Positions 48,301 to 61,235 are shown, counted from the stretch's first letter. The stretch: 64,000 nucleotides of DNA from Hamiltosporidium tvaerminnensis (GCA_022605425.2 CM061256.1:1-64000); one strand, 5' to 3'. Notes: generated by a model not told the origin, from the sequence alone. A program made the numbers and translations.

Positions 48301-51300
48301 ATCGGCTGCACATATGTCAAGATGTGTGAAAATATTTACTCATATTAAAACAGCACACCACAGTGATATGACCAGGTATTTATGACTTCTTCTCTGGGTA
48401 AATATGGATTGTGTCTTAAAATCAGATTAGAAGTTACTGAGATATAGTAAAATTGGAAAGAAGCATACAAAAACGAAATAACACTACAGTTAGATGCGAA
48501 TTTGAAAATCCAAAATTATGGATCTAAATCATTTATAAAATAGTAATGCCTTGGCGACGACGACTCACCTCGAAATGTTCAATTGGTTTCAACGCAACAA
48601 GCGCCAATATAAGTGCTTCAATTGAGAAAAAAGTTTTTCTATTTGTTCATAAATCTTACACACCCAGTAATAGTGAGTAGAACTCAGTAAAAAAACAATT
48701 AAAATATCCTATTGGTTCAAAAAAAACACTTGAAATTAATTCAGTAATTTTCTTGTAAATTGTATTATTCATTGAGAAAATATAATAAATTTAGTTTTAA
48801 ATTTTTCTAAGGTTCTAATTTTAAAGAAATTGCATCACTGCCTTGAGTTCTTTAAAGTAGTTTATAGTTACTTAAAAAATTGTATGATAAAATTGATGCT
48901 TTTCTACCATTCTTCATTATAAGGAATTCATATGCTATTTAATTATCGTACAAAACAATTTTGCTTAAATGGCTTGGTGAAACCTTATACTTGAATATCT
49001 TGAAAGATTTTTTATAAAAATGGATAGATTTATTCCTAGATAAATTACCAATAATCATAAGTTAAATAACACGGTTTTTAAAGACAAATAAAACTCCACA
49101 TAAGAATAAATTTCTTCGAGAAAAAGAAACAAAATGAATATAAATATGTGGAAGGTGAACAGAATAATGTTAAAGCCGGGCCGAAGCTCTGAAAAATTGC
49201 AAATGCATACGAAAGAAGAAGATAAATAGGTAGTTCAAAGAAACTTAAGTTTTATTTGTAATTTCGCAAAGCGGGTTAATAATTTGCAAATGAAAGACTA
49301 AAAAAATTTCTGAGAAACAGACCAGGTGAGACTAAGAAGTTTTTATTGAAAAATCCAAGAAACTATAGTTCCGATAATAAAGTTTATGATTATTTTCAGC
49401 ATTTTTTTATATTGAATGTAAAAGAAAGTACTTTTCTGTGAGCCAAGCCGACTAGTTCCTCTCATATAGAACCGGATATACAAAATAAATATAAAAAACA
49501 TATTTACTTTATTCAAAAAGATAAAAAAAGCAAGATATTTATTTGTGAAAAGAAATGAAACAGTGTATAATACCGGAAAAGATGAAATGAGAGCATTTAT
49601 TTGTGTTTTTGAAATAGCCAAGAGTAGGGAATCAATTAATTATCACTATATATAGGTATCCAAGTAATATTTAGGAAACAAGAAACGCTTAAATTTACTA
49701 CCTAAAAGTGTGAAAAGCAAAATCAAAGCAGTACCCAAAATATACAAAGAAATCTATTGTAACCGACAAGTTCATAAATGAGGTAAAAATACGGAGAAAA
49801 CAAGAAAGAAAAATTAGTTTTATAAGTAATGCAATTAAAATAAAGTTATATAATCATATTGAGTTGTTAAGGAACTATAAAAAACAGTAAATTTTGAGAT
49901 AAAATCAATTTTCAAGTTTAAATAATATTACGTGGAAGTTAGAAAATATAAAAATTCACTAAATCGACTTCTATTCCGTAATATTAATACCAATTCTAAT
50001 AAAGGAATAAAACGTAACTTGAAAATTTAAATTTAACAGTTAAATGATGTAAATATTGCTTTTTCTTGAGTTTTTTAATTTGTAATTTCAAAAAATTTCC
50101 AAATCATTTTCAAGAATATATTAATTTTTGCAATCAGCAAATAACAGTCAGATAATTTTATTGTTATAATTAATAATAAACATATGAATTGTTGAAACAC
50201 AAGTACCGAAGTAGCTTAGCTATGAAAATGTATATTTCTCTCTTTATCGTGAAACTATTTCGATTTATATAGTATTCGATTCACAACAATGTCAAAGCAG
50301 AATTGGCTTATATTCTTCTTTGCTTGTCGTCAAGGCAGTCAAAATGAACTAGTCTTCCTGGTTAGGGTTTTAACTAGTACAAACAACTCTTTAAAGCATC
50401 TTTTTGCGAATGCGAAAAATTTAACGAACCATCTTTAAAAAGACCGGTGTGCGTTATATCTGATTACGATCAAGGTTCTTACAGGGCTATCTGCAGATGA
50501 AGATGATTATGTAAAATTCTACATTTTTGGCTGAATGTTCTTTTTAATAGATAAACTTCGTAATTAATGATCATTTTTTGCTTAATTAAGAAATATTAAT
50601 CGTAATATTTTCTAATAAGTTCTTTTCCAGGTTGTAATTATCTATTTTTAGGTCTTAAGCATTTTTCATCTTGATTTATCTATTTTACATTGAATGTTTA
50701 TAAATAAAATTTCGTAAAGATATGCTTCTGCTGTTATTACTAAAGATATTTATCATGCTTAGGCGCAACATATTAATTTATGTAAAAACTTTGTTAAAGC
50801 ATATTTCTGAAATCTTGGTTTTACATATTAAAATGTGACCTTATAAATTTGCAACACTTTCTTTTTTAGCAAAGCAAAGTAAAAATGTACAAAAAATCAA
50901 ACATAAACACACCAAAATATCATCTGTAAAAAATTGGTCTCTTCAATGCTCAAAATTTTCTTTATTATCTAATCATATAATTTCCACAATTTTGGTTTTT
51001 TTTGCTAAAAAATAAATTTTAACTAAGATTATCTAACTTTTAATATAATACTACCTTTTAATACTATAATACTAACTTTTAATGCTATAATACTAACTTT
51101 TGATATAATACTAACTTTTGATACTATAATACTAACTTTAAATACTATAATATTTTTCTTTAATTTCTTATTTACTACATATTTCATTCATTATACTTTT
51201 TAGTTTAGAAGATGAACAAATAAAAATTTTACATTTCATTATCTAAGAAAAGTCCGTAATATAAGTAATTATTCTATGAATTCGTTCCATATTTCTTAGT

Positions 51301-54300
51301 ATTATTTTTTGCTTGAATCATTCTAAAAAATACTTTTATAGTTCTATATTGTTTTAAGCTAAATAACATAGGAGAATTAGTAATTTGTCTCCTTATATTT
51401 TTGAATGTTTTATTTTTTACTTTTCTTTTTCTAAAGTTATTTTAAATGCTGATTTCCTACTATTTACTAGTTTACTTCAGATCTTAAAATTATTTTTTGA
51501 AAAATATTCATCATTCTCATGATTAATAACGGAAATATATATTTGAAAGCATATATTCGTCATGAGTATAATATTGGATTAAACTTTACATTATTTAATA
51601 AAAAATAAATGACTTTAATTTTTACTAAAAAAAGTAAATAAAAAACCATTGGTCAAACTAGTTAAGAATATATTTTATGAAATATACTTAAAAATTTGAC
51701 ATTATAGTTAAAATTTAAAACCAAATGAATACTCTCGGAAAGAATAAACTATACCTCCGATAAAACAAAATTACGAAAACACTTTCTATCTTTATTCACG
51801 ATAGGCTTAAATGTTTTATTGTGTTAGAAACAGAATAGCAACTAGCACCAAACTACTTGAAAGTAGATATCTAAAATTTAAAAAAAGAAAAAATATTCAT
51901 TAATTTAGATAGAATGAAAAACAAAAGTCATTTTTGAATTTTTCATAAAAATTTGTATATGAAGGAAAATTGTAAAATATTGTGAACTTTTCTTCGTAGA
52001 AGTTTGCAGCTTCTTAGGTAATTAGATAGAAAGAAAACGGAAAAAGGTTTGGGTAATTTTTAGGTAAAAACATAGAATCCTAAATATGCTCGTATAAGTT
52101 GGAATATGTGGTGTACTTGTGATACGATTCCAATATACACCGAAAGAAGTCGGGGATACTGCACAAGGTTATACTTATGGTGATGTTATTGGCATGCCTA
52201 GATGAAGGAAATGCAAGTTTTTAGAATAATGTTGGTAAAATGGAATTCTCTATATGAAAATGTCTAAAATGATATGCTGTTTGTCTTGAATCTAAAATAG
52301 GGAAATAACCTACGATCACACTATATTTAATAAAAATTAAAGAACTTTAGGCAACTTCTTCGTTCAACAAATATCACGGATCATAAACGCCCACGTCTAA
52401 TGAAACCTTGTATTTCTTTTATACCATTTGGATATTTCTGTAAATTTCAGAACTCCGTTTTTCTATGTATATTACACCTAAAACTCATATATTTAAAAGA
52501 AGAAAGCAATATTTTCACTCATAAAAGTCAATATAAAAGATATTTCTATCGTTTTTAGGTTTCATTTTCCTGAAAAAATTGATTAAAATTTGAAAAAATA
52601 AAAGTTAGAATTTCTATGTTACATTTAAACAATATAAAACATTATGTTAGAATTCAAGATTAAATGAGATGTGCTTATAACTTATAAAAACTTTTCTTGT
52701 GTTATGTTCGTTTTTTTTCATTTAAATTTGTTGTTCATCAAAATAATTGTTTTGCACTACAGAATCGTCGTAAAAGAAGTTAGAACATGCTTTTTTTGTT
52801 TTTATATACATCTCAAAGTTTCTTTTGAATTAGAAATTTTTTCTAAAAAACGAATTTTGAAAAAGACTATTTGAATTTTTGCCTTATAATTTTTTCTCGA
52901 TTATTTAAAAATGCTCAGAAACAAATACAGCAATTTTACTTTGTTTTTGACACTATTAAATATTATAATGTTTTTATGATTACTATTTGTGCAATTCTTC
53001 ACACACTCTGTAAATATTTAAGCTTCACTGTTCATACCTGCATTTTTTTTTACTAAAAATTATACAAGAAAAACTTCAATAGAAGACACTAATATACAAG
53101 GTTTATTTTCAATTATTATGATACTAGAAAGTGAATTGTTTAAACCCGTTTATCTAAAAGAAAGCGTTGAAGGTTTGTTTTGTTTACCCTAGTACTGCTC
53201 TATTATATATGTCACGGGAAATTTAAATAATTCGACATTATTATGATGCCTAAAGCGAATGCTCAATTTGATAATTTCTTTATTCTATTTAAAAAGAAAA
53301 TCAGACATATTAAAAATTAGTGAAATCGCAGCAAAAAATATTAAAAAACAGGCTGAAAACTACATAAACCTCGAATCGAATATACATCATCATAATAAAA
53401 GTGGCATCATGAGTGTTTGAGTCTATAATGTCAAAAGAAGCCGCACTGATGCAAGAAACATTCTGAAATTTATTCTGAAAATAACAGAGAATAATCTTTT
53501 TAATTTAAGCACCAAGCACGAAACCTTGAATCGAGTTTACATGAGGAACCAAGCTACAATATGTAATGCTAACTTTTTTGTGTTTAAAAAATTCATAATG
53601 GGGCAATTTCATTAAGAGAATGTAAACTTATCTCATTTAAACCAAATCACAGGGTTATAATCGATGTGGCTGCAAACTTGAATGCACATTTGCCAAATTT
53701 AACTTTTATAAAGGAAAAAAGCATTATTGATCATAATGCCATGAAAAATAAATCTGCTCTAATCAATAAATCGCTTGAATTTGACATATTTTAAAGGTTT
53801 ACATATTTTTCGGTTAACGTACCTTTTTTTCTATATTTTTTTCATCTTAGGTAATACTTTCTCTTATTTTTGATGTTATAAAATATTTATTAAAATCTTT
53901 CGAATTACCTAATTATTTGAATTCCTCGTAACATACACGAGAAGAAACTATAGTAAAATGTTCAATCCATCTTCTTCCACCCGTTTTGTGTAATTTTATT
54001 CAAGTTTTCTTTTTATAGGTCAATTTACACTTTCGCTTGATCCTGCTATTGGGAGTACTACTAAGACTTCAATGTATAACTTATTACTTAGAAAGTCTAT
54101 AAGATTTCAAACAGTAAATTTTTAAAATATTTGCTGTGTTATGACTATATTTCAATTAAAAAACAAAGCTGCAAAAAATAAACTTCAATGAATTTTTTAG
54201 TAATTGTGAAGTCTTATATATCTTACTGTTATGAAAAGTTTTTGTAAAGGATTAATTATATTATTAATCAAGTAATATTAACCAAGTCAATTCATGTATC

Positions 54301-55300
54301 AATAATATTCATACAATCCTGTTTACAATATGGTTTTAAATATTTCTTGGAAGCTCTTTTTCATTTTTTCTAAGAATTAAAATTTTGATTTCGGACTTAC
54401 TATACACTTACACCTTTTTACATTTAAAATAGAAAGATTTGAGAAACGTAAATGTAAAAAATGAATTTAAACTATAAATAAACTTATACATTTGTTGAGC
54501 AGTTTAGTGCATGTCTTTGTTAGTTTCAAATACCTTTTTCGGTTTTAAGCATTTACAGAAGAAGAGAATAACGATAGAAAGAAGTGGAAAGTAAAAAAAA
54601 ATATTGAGAGAATATTATTTCTTTACTGAAAATCTTAATTCTTTCAATACAAAATAAAAGAGGAGATAGATATAAAATAGCAGTCAGTAATACAAGATCG
54701 AGATTTATATAAAATTATGAGAAGAGGATAGGGCAAGGATATAGGAATAAAAGGATCTATCAAAAATAAAGAGTTTTGTTCACATGTAATAGTATAAAGC
54801 AAATAACCGGAGTTCTTTTGGGCATGAGTGTATATTGACCTGTGGCATTAAATAGGTTTTAATAAAATTTAAAGATTAAGTTTTAAAATCTAAATATCTA
54901 AGGAACACTGTTAAATGATTGCGTAGTCTTTTTTAATTACTACCCTATAATTGATGTTGATGTTATGAAACAAAATTTAAAATTCCCACTTTTTTTAAAG
55001 ATCGATTTATCAAAGAAAACATTACATTTTTGTTTAAAAATCATAGTTCGACTCTGAAAAAATGGTTTGACAAAATTTTTAAATGTTTTATCATCCAAAA
55101 AAAGTAAAGAATGTAAAGAACCAATGATCGTTTCATATCAAATATTTAAAATTAAATGAACAAAGACTTCTTAAAAGAAGCAAAAATTAGAATATAAGGA
55201 AACATTTAAAATTAAATTAGAAAAATTTTTGATAATATATCAAAAAAGTATGAGATTTTTTTATACTTGGATCAAAGAAAGGTATAACCAACGCGCATAG
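45340..55300. other. 10 kb gene-poor AT-rich region
   Basis: No intact gene is supported. 47.5-48.7 kb, 50.2-50.5 kb and 53.2-53.7 kb have more balanced composition and short coding-like stretches (for example a frame with WLQQGDVKMLNSRKSAAHMS near 48.26 kb). They are probably relics of mobile elements, but I could not name the family. A short tandem repeat lies at 51.03-51.16 kb. Other open frames are under 95 codons and have no recognisable features. Confidence 0.35.
51030..51155. repeat. About 22-bp tandem repeat
   Basis: Units of ACTAACTTTTAATACTATAAT type repeat about six times with small length changes. They resemble the spacer part of the 30-bp repeats at 9 kb but lack the CCC block. 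Confidence 0.8.
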
Positions 55301-55303
55301 ATA

Positions 55304-56536
55304 TCAAAAATCTTCCGATTGTATGTTCATAAGCAGTAAGTGCGATAACTCTTTCGGTATTGGATGCTTTTCAGTCATTTCCACTATCTTGGTTATGCTC
55401 AAATTCTTATCAGATATTATTTCAAACTCAACTAGATCATTATCAGAAAGAGAAAAGATCAAACTATAGTTTCTTGTTTCGTTATCACACTTTCTTAAGA
55501 ATAATTTACATGAATATGGCAATGTTCTCCCTAATTGAATTTTAATTTCTCTCTTGAAACCCGGCAATCTAATTGAACCTTTCGAAGAAAATTTACAAGT
55601 ACTTGAATATTCTTGGATATATAATACTTCAGTATTCAAAGTGCCTTTTTCATTAAATAATTCGTGAATTTTATCAATGACGAGTACTTTTAAATTGCAT
55701 TTTTTTTCATCTTTATTCAAAACAGCCACTCGAAAATTTCCAGGCAGCTTTTATTTTACATTTTTCTTTCAATGTCGAAAAAAAATTAAAACTTTGCTTT
55801 AATATCGGAATAAAATCTTTGATAGGGTGAATACCAGGGTATTAACTGAATAATTTAAGTTTTGTTGATAACACCGGTTTACCATAACCAATTAAAGGGT
55901 TATAATAACCCATTAGCCTTTTTTGGGTAAATCAATAATATTTCTAAAGCAAAACTCAGAGTCAAATATCATAAATATATCATTAGCAAACCTGTAATTA
56001 TATGAATACTTAACTCTTCTTTCGAATCGAGATATAATTTTCTAAATAAAAACTTAAATTAAATAGGTAGTTCAAAAGATGTTTTAAAGTTGGGTTTCTC
56101 CAAAATATAAGTATTTTTTGCCAGGAAAGTGAAATAGTCTTTATTTTTGTATTTTATTCTGAACAAAAAAATCGTTATTTTCTAGCTTTTTAAGTGAAAA
56201 GAAATTCATTTTATTTGGAACGGATCTTGATCGGTGCCGCTTACAAACATGTTCTATGAATATATTAAAATTTTTCGATGCGAATGCAGTTATATACTCG
56301 TAAATAAGCTGATTCATTTCGGAAGATAATGTGGGATTTTCTAGCTTTATATCATAAAGTCGGAATCAGAAAATCTTTTCAAAGTTTTTTCTTTCTGTCG
56401 ATAGATATCTTCGAATTTTTCTGACAATTTTTCATTCAAATCATTAACAGTTAAAAATTTTTGTTTCAACACAAATATACCTAGAAAATTAAAAAAAAGA
56501 AAACTTAGTTCACATTTTCATAATATATAGTAACAT
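55304..56536 (-). pseudogene. Subtelomeric family, broken copy (55 kb, group A)
   Basis: The 3' third is still open (55304 to about 55729; LNTEVLYIQEYSSTCKFS, REIKIQLGRTLPYS, VEFEIISDKNLSITKIVEM) and is closest to member 1 at 16773. Upstream, homology continues through the AWRF region (which is frame-shifted), KLSGKLP-like, FMIFDSEF (about 55955-55975), SDFYD (about 56360) and VNDLNEKL (about 56440) to an ATG at 56536, where the leader meets a stop after eight codons. Several frame changes are present. The upstream block is kept at about 56556-56592. Confidence 0.8.
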
Positions 56537-56599
56537 AAAGGCTTAAACCAGATTTATTAAATACTTTTAAATCAAATTCAGATAAAATCATAAAATTAA

Positions 56600-57600
56600 A
56601 TAAATTAATTAATTAAAAATGTCAGTAAATTTACTTTTTATGGTTCTGGTGCGTTCGACCGTTCCAACTTATTTTTAATTTTAATATTTTGATCCAAAAA
56701 ATGTATGGACAGTGAATTTTTGCAAGTAAATCTATTTACATGGCAAAAGCTTGCTCAAATTGGTATTCAAATCACGGTTTGGATATTTTATGAAACGAAA
56801 ACCACATTAAATTCTCAAGTTTTGTGGAACATCATATAACAATAAGATAGTCATAAAAATCTTGAATACTTTCTCATAAGTAGTTTAACTCAACGTAATG
56901 ATATTATTCTACATCTTAGCATTAACTACTAGCAATCTAAAATCATGGAGACATACCTTTACTTGCCTGGGTTTGACCTCTTGATGTGTGAAAGATATAA
57001 AAGAAACATAAATTATATAAGAGCAGTGATGATAAGCAACCGGTTATATTTTTTGCCATCGTATTTTAGGATCTAGATGATTTCAATCTAGATCACCGAG
57101 ATATATCTTTATCGGAAGTCTATTGGGTTTAGTAAGTATTAAATAATTAAGGTTCATGTAGATATTAGAGTGTAAAAAGCGGTTACTATTTGTGATCACA
57201 TCGTTACAAACTGACATAAACAAACTTAAAAACGTACCTCGCCTATTAAATGGGTCTGTACATCTATAGATGAAAAATACCGAGATATATATGGCATAAA
57301 AGAGGTACTGATTGCAATAGTGCATCCAATAAGAACTTAAACTGAAATAAAACTGAATTAATATCATAAAACAACATTTTCTTTGGTCACTTTGGCAAAA
57401 AAGCATCTTTTTCAAATTAATAATAATCAACTTAAAAATAGAATATTTGTAAAAAAAGTAGTTTCTTTCTTATTTACTAATCATCAAATTTCTTTAATTT
57501 TTCTATTTTTACTTATATTTCTCACATTTAATATTTCTGGAAAAATATTTTATTTATTTAAATTTTGGCGTAAGACCTCTTATTTAGTAATATTAACTAT
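56600..57600. other. Spacer between decayed region and housekeeping island
   Basis: No gene supported. The 74-codon hydrophobic frame at 57383-57607 begins with TTG and has no CCC signal or family match, so it was not called. Confidence 0.4.
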
Positions 57601-57604
57601 CTCA

Positions 57605-58000
57605 TAAATAACACCCTTATAATTACAATCACTGTTACTAAGCTCGCTTTAACCCAACACCTCTTTTAACTAACACCCCTTTAATATACTTTGACTACCC
57701 TATATATTAACACCCCCTCCCACCCCTCTACCACTCTAACCAACACCCCTTTAATATACTTTAATTACCTTTATTATTAACAACCCCTCTTTACGCCAAC
57801 ACCCCTTTAATTACTACCCTTATTATCACTACCCCTTTAATATACTTTAATTACCCCTTATATTAACACCCCTCTTTACGCCAACACCCCCTTAATTACT
57901 ACCCTTATTATCACTACCTTTATTATTAACACCCCCTCCCACCCCTCTACCACTCTAACCCAACACCCCTCAATATTTTTAAATTATAAAATTTTAAAAA
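57605..58000. repeat. C-rich minisatellite, AACACCCC type, upstream of Pho88
   Basis: About ten units of AACACCCCTTTAATATACTTT or TAACACCCCCTCCCACCCC type, irregularly 25-40 bp long. G is almost absent on the + strand. They carry the same AACACCC core as the arrays at 9-12 kb and end at the Pho88 leader. Confidence 0.88.
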
Positions 58001-58006
58001 TTTTAA

Positions 58007-58009
58007 CCC
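58007..58009 (+). promoter_or_regulatory. CCC signal before Pho88 start
   Basis: TTTTAACCCTCGAAATG places CCC 6-8 bases before the ATG, as in eS19. Confidence 0.6.
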
Positions 58010-58014
58010 TCGAA

Positions 58015-58572
58015 ATGCCAGTTTCTCTTACGACTGTTGACCAACTCAGCAACATTTTCCTCTCTATTGTAACAATGCAAGGACTAAAAAGAATGGACAT
58101 GTCAAACACAAACATCCTATGGTCTCTCCGTATAATCTACGTATCGTCACAACTCTTATATTTATTACTTCTTTACATAATAAAAAACAGAATAATTTCT
58201 ACCAACGACACACGTAAATTAAAAGTAAAACCAGAAATTTCTTTTTTTCAACGTAACGATACTCTAGAAGAAGATGAAATGGTAGAAATTTCTTTTAAAG
58301 ATTATGATTATAAAGAATATAGCAAAATACTCAAAGGTATGCTTATACAGTTTCTTATTGTTATTTTTATACATTTTAAACTTTCTATTTCTCAACCCTT
58401 AGTTATTCAGTCACTTGTACCCTTCAAAAGTCTTTTTTTAAATCCACTTTTTATTTTTTATATTCGTAATAACCCAATATTAAGACCATTTGAAGATAAT
58501 ATGTTATTTCAAAAGACAAGTAAAAATGAAGAAAAGGAAAATGTTGAAAAGAAAAGAAAGAAAGAAGAATAA
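58015..58572 (+). CDS. PHO88: ER membrane protein Pho88/SND3
   Basis: A 185-residue member of the Pho88 family, an ER membrane protein that in yeast (SND3) takes part in SRP-independent targeting of membrane proteins and was first found through phosphate uptake. Family landmarks: QLSNIFLSIVTMQGLKRMDM (residues 10-29; yeast has a similar stretch ending in RRIDM), a membrane helix at about 38-56 (IIYVSSQLLYLLLLYII), KNRIISTNDTRKLK, VEISFKDYDYKEYSK (90-104; yeast VTVRDYDLKE), a second hydrophobic helix at about 107-123, and QPLVIQSLVPFKSLFLNPL (127-145). The C-terminus ends in a Lys/Glu-rich tail (EEKENVEKKRKKEE). The ATG at 58015 follows a CCCTCGAA signal and is the only sensible start. A LINE fragment begins about 180 bp after the stop. 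Confidence 0.85.
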   Translation: MPVSLTTVDQLSNIFLSIVTMQGLKRMDMSNTNILWSLRIIYVSSQLLYLLLLYIIKNRIISTNDTRKLKVKPEISFFQRNDTLEEDEMVEISFKDYDYKEYSKILKGMLIQFLIVIFIHFKLSISQPLVIQSLVPFKSLFLNPLFIFYIRNNPILRPFEDNMLFQKTSKNEEKENVEKKRKKEE

Positions 58573-58750
58573 AATTATTATTTTTCATTTTATTATTTTA
58601 TTGTTTGTTTTTTTATTTGTTCTTTTGGTTCTTATTATTTGTTCTTTGGTTTTCTTGTTCTCTTGTTTGTATTATTTTTCTCTTTATTTTTTTCTTTATT
58701 TTTTTAATTATTTATTTTATTTTTTATTTTATTTACTTTTATTTACTATT
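58573..58750 (+). other. T-rich spacer between Pho88 and LINE
   Basis: A run of TTTATTTT/TTGTTTT-type sequence with few A or G. It includes the Pho88 3' end. The long open frame that seems to start inside Pho88 (58490) passes through this stretch, translating as Phe/Leu, before entering the LINE. Its N-terminus is therefore not a real protein. Confidence 0.6.
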
Positions 58751-60376
58751 TCTAATCTTACTGCTACTCTTCTTGAAGGAATAGGTGTTTATAAATACCT
58801 TGGAATTATAGAAGATAGCAGAGGAATTCCAACAAGTAAGTCGTTTGAGGAAGTACAGACCAAACTTATAGCACGAGTAGAAAGACTTTGTCGCACGAGA
58901 TTAAATGCAAGAAATTTATTTCAAGCCATTAATCAACATGCAATTTCTTTACTAAACTATCATATAGGTGTACTCCAACTTGAACCGGCTGACTTCTCTA
59001 AGTTAGATGATGCGGTGCGTGCAGTGTTAGTAAAGAACAAAATACATCTACGCCCAGGATGCAAAGAACGTCTATACCTTCCACGTAAAGAACTTGGAAG
59101 AGGTTTACATAGTGTCGAGTTCAAAAGCGAACATATGCTTTTGCAACTCTTGGATTGTCTGGAAAAACATAAAGATACATCGACCAGAAGAGCAGCAATC
59201 CTAAAGGTTGAGAATAATAATAAAACCCACCTTTCACTAATTAAAAACTTTTTAAAAATAAAATACGGGTTGGAAGAGGAAGTCACAAAAAAGAAATTGG
59301 AAGAAGCTCAACTAGCTAACCTATATAACGAAATCAAAAACCGAAAACTACATTCAAAGTTATATAGCGCTAGAAATAACGAGCTGGTAAGTGTAAATGA
59401 CTCCTCAAGATGGTTAAAGAAAGGAAGTGTAAGACCACGTGATGAAGCAGTGTTCTGTTATATCCAGGATAGAAATGTTTTCTGGGGTGCAGAAGGTATG
59501 TGTCAACACTGTAACCAGTCTAGGAAAACTGTTGATCACTTAGCAACGAGATGTGAAAAAATGCTTGGTCATGACTATACTAGACGACATAATGAAGTGG
59601 TACGATGTATACATTTACTCTTGCTGAATAAATATAAGTTTAAGTCTTCGAAACGAATTAGAAGCCACTCAGTTCAAGAAATTCTTGATAACGAATATGC
59701 AGAGATAAGAGTGGACACCAGAATAAAAACTGATGTCAAGATCCGGTGTAACAGACCAGATATATTTATTTTAGACAAGAGACAGAATAGGATAACCCTC
59801 ATTGAAGTAGGAATCACATCCCAAGACTCTCTTCAAATAGTTGAAACAGAGAAGCTTAGGAAGTATGACCTATTAGCAAATGAGTTAGGTCTTATTTATA
59901 AATGCAATGTAGAGATAATTCCTTATGTGATGACCTGGGATGGTATTGTGACAAAATACCATAAGACGTATGTTAAGAGACTGCAAATACCCATGAATGT
60001 AGAGGCATATATACAATCCATAGTACTCAAGAAGACAGTCGAAACAATTTCTTTTGATCGACGAAGAGGACTTGAGTCTGGTCCAAATGCCGAGGAGAGC
60101 TGGGAGAGAGCATCATTAAGTGTTATCTTAGGAGCTGAGATGCATAAACAACCAATACCCCCTTTAAAGCAAGTAGACAACGAGGAAGATGATGTTAAAA
60201 CGGAAAATACAAAAAATATTTTACCCCTTATTTTGGATGGCATAACCACAGCAAAGGAACCAACAACTAATACAAATGAAGAGTTGGAGTTGGAGGAAGA
60301 GATAGAAGTGGTTGAAATGGTGGAAAGAATTATTTAAAAAGAAAAATTTGTTAACCCAGAATTTTATTAAATAAAT
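58750..60376 (+). mobile_element. 5'-truncated R2-like LINE, best copy
   Basis: The C-terminal half of a non-LTR retrotransposon protein, open for about 528 codons to a stop at 60337. It starts inside the region after the reverse transcriptase core (GVYKYLGIIEDSRG, thumb-like). It runs through an AINQHAISLLNYHIGV segment, SSRWLKKGSVRPRDEAVFCYIQDRN, a zinc knuckle C-x2-C-x8-H-x4-C (CQHC ... HLATRC, about 59500-59554), the YTRRHNEVVRCIHLLL segment, and a restriction-like endonuclease core with RPD then 12 residues later E (RPDIFILDKRQNR ... LIEVG, about 59750-59812). This order is that of R2/NeSL-type LINEs found in many microsporidia. The RT catalytic motifs and 5' end are absent, so it cannot move by itself. 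The 3' end TTAACCCAGAATTTTATTAA plus ATAAAT (60351-60376) is shared with the other copies. Confidence 0.88.
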
Positions 60377-60599
60377 TTCTAATCTTTAAGTTTTTTAAAT
60401 ATTTTTCTGGTTTTTTTATTTACTTTTTGTTTATTAATTCTTCTTTCTTATTCTCTCTTATTTTAATTTGCTCTTTTTAGTATTTTATTTTTATTTATTT
60501 TTTTTAATTTCTTTTTTTTTGTTTAATAACTCTACTCCTCTAATATTTCTTAATTTTAATTTACACATGTTTTAAATACATCTCTAAAATTTCATTAAT

Positions 60600-61170
60600 T
60601 TTTTAAATATTTACTCATCTTTAAACTCCCTCTCTCTTTTTTTTACTATTTCTTAATTTCAATATTTTATTTTAGTTTTTACTATTTACTCATCTTTAAA
60701 CTCCCTCTCTCTTTTTTTTACTATTTCTTAATTTCAATATTTTATTTTAGTTTTTACTATTTACTCATCTTTAAACTCCCTCTCTCTTTTTTTTACTATT
60801 TTTTAATTTCAATATTTTATTTTATTTTTTAATGTTTTTTACTATTTACTCATCTTTAAACTCCCTCTCTCTTTTTTTTACTATTTCTTAATTTCAATAT
60901 TTTATTTTAGTTTTTACTATTTACTCATCTTTAAACTCCCTCTCTCTTTTTTTTACTATTTTTTAATTTCAATATTTTATTTTATTTTTTAATGTTTTTT
61001 ACTATTTACTCATCTTTAAACTCCCTCTCTCTTTTTTTTACTATTTCTTAATTTCAATATTTTATTTTATTTTTTAATGTTTTTTACTATTTACTCATCT
61101 TTAAACTCCCTCTCTCTTTTTTTTACTATTTCTTAATTTCAATATTTTATTTTATTTTTTAATGTTTTTT
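60600..61170. repeat. 74-86-bp pyrimidine-rich tandem repeat
   Basis: The unit contains TTACTCATCTTTAAACTCCC then TCTCTCTTTTTTTTACTATT and ends AATTTCAATATTTTATTTTA. Starts lie near 60611, 60687, 60761, 60847, 60921, 61007 and 61091. Spacing alternates between 74-76 and 84-86 bp because some units carry an extra TTTTTAATGTTT. Almost G-free on the + strand. It lies downstream of the Nudix gene (-). Confidence 0.92.
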
Positions 61171-61235
61171 ACTATTTACTCAGCTTTTACATATTTTTTA
61201 CTATTTACTCCCTCCCTCTCTCTTTATAGTCTTAT

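Noticed and set aside
57383-57607. 74-codon hydrophobic frame upstream of the C-rich array
   Set aside because: Starts at TTG, A/T-driven hydrophobicity, no CCC signal and no recognisable family.
58490-58750. N-terminus of the 615-codon frame that begins inside Pho88
   Set aside because: It overlaps the Pho88 coding end and a T-rich spacer and then enters the LINE. The hydrophobic stretch is translation of T-runs, not a membrane protein.
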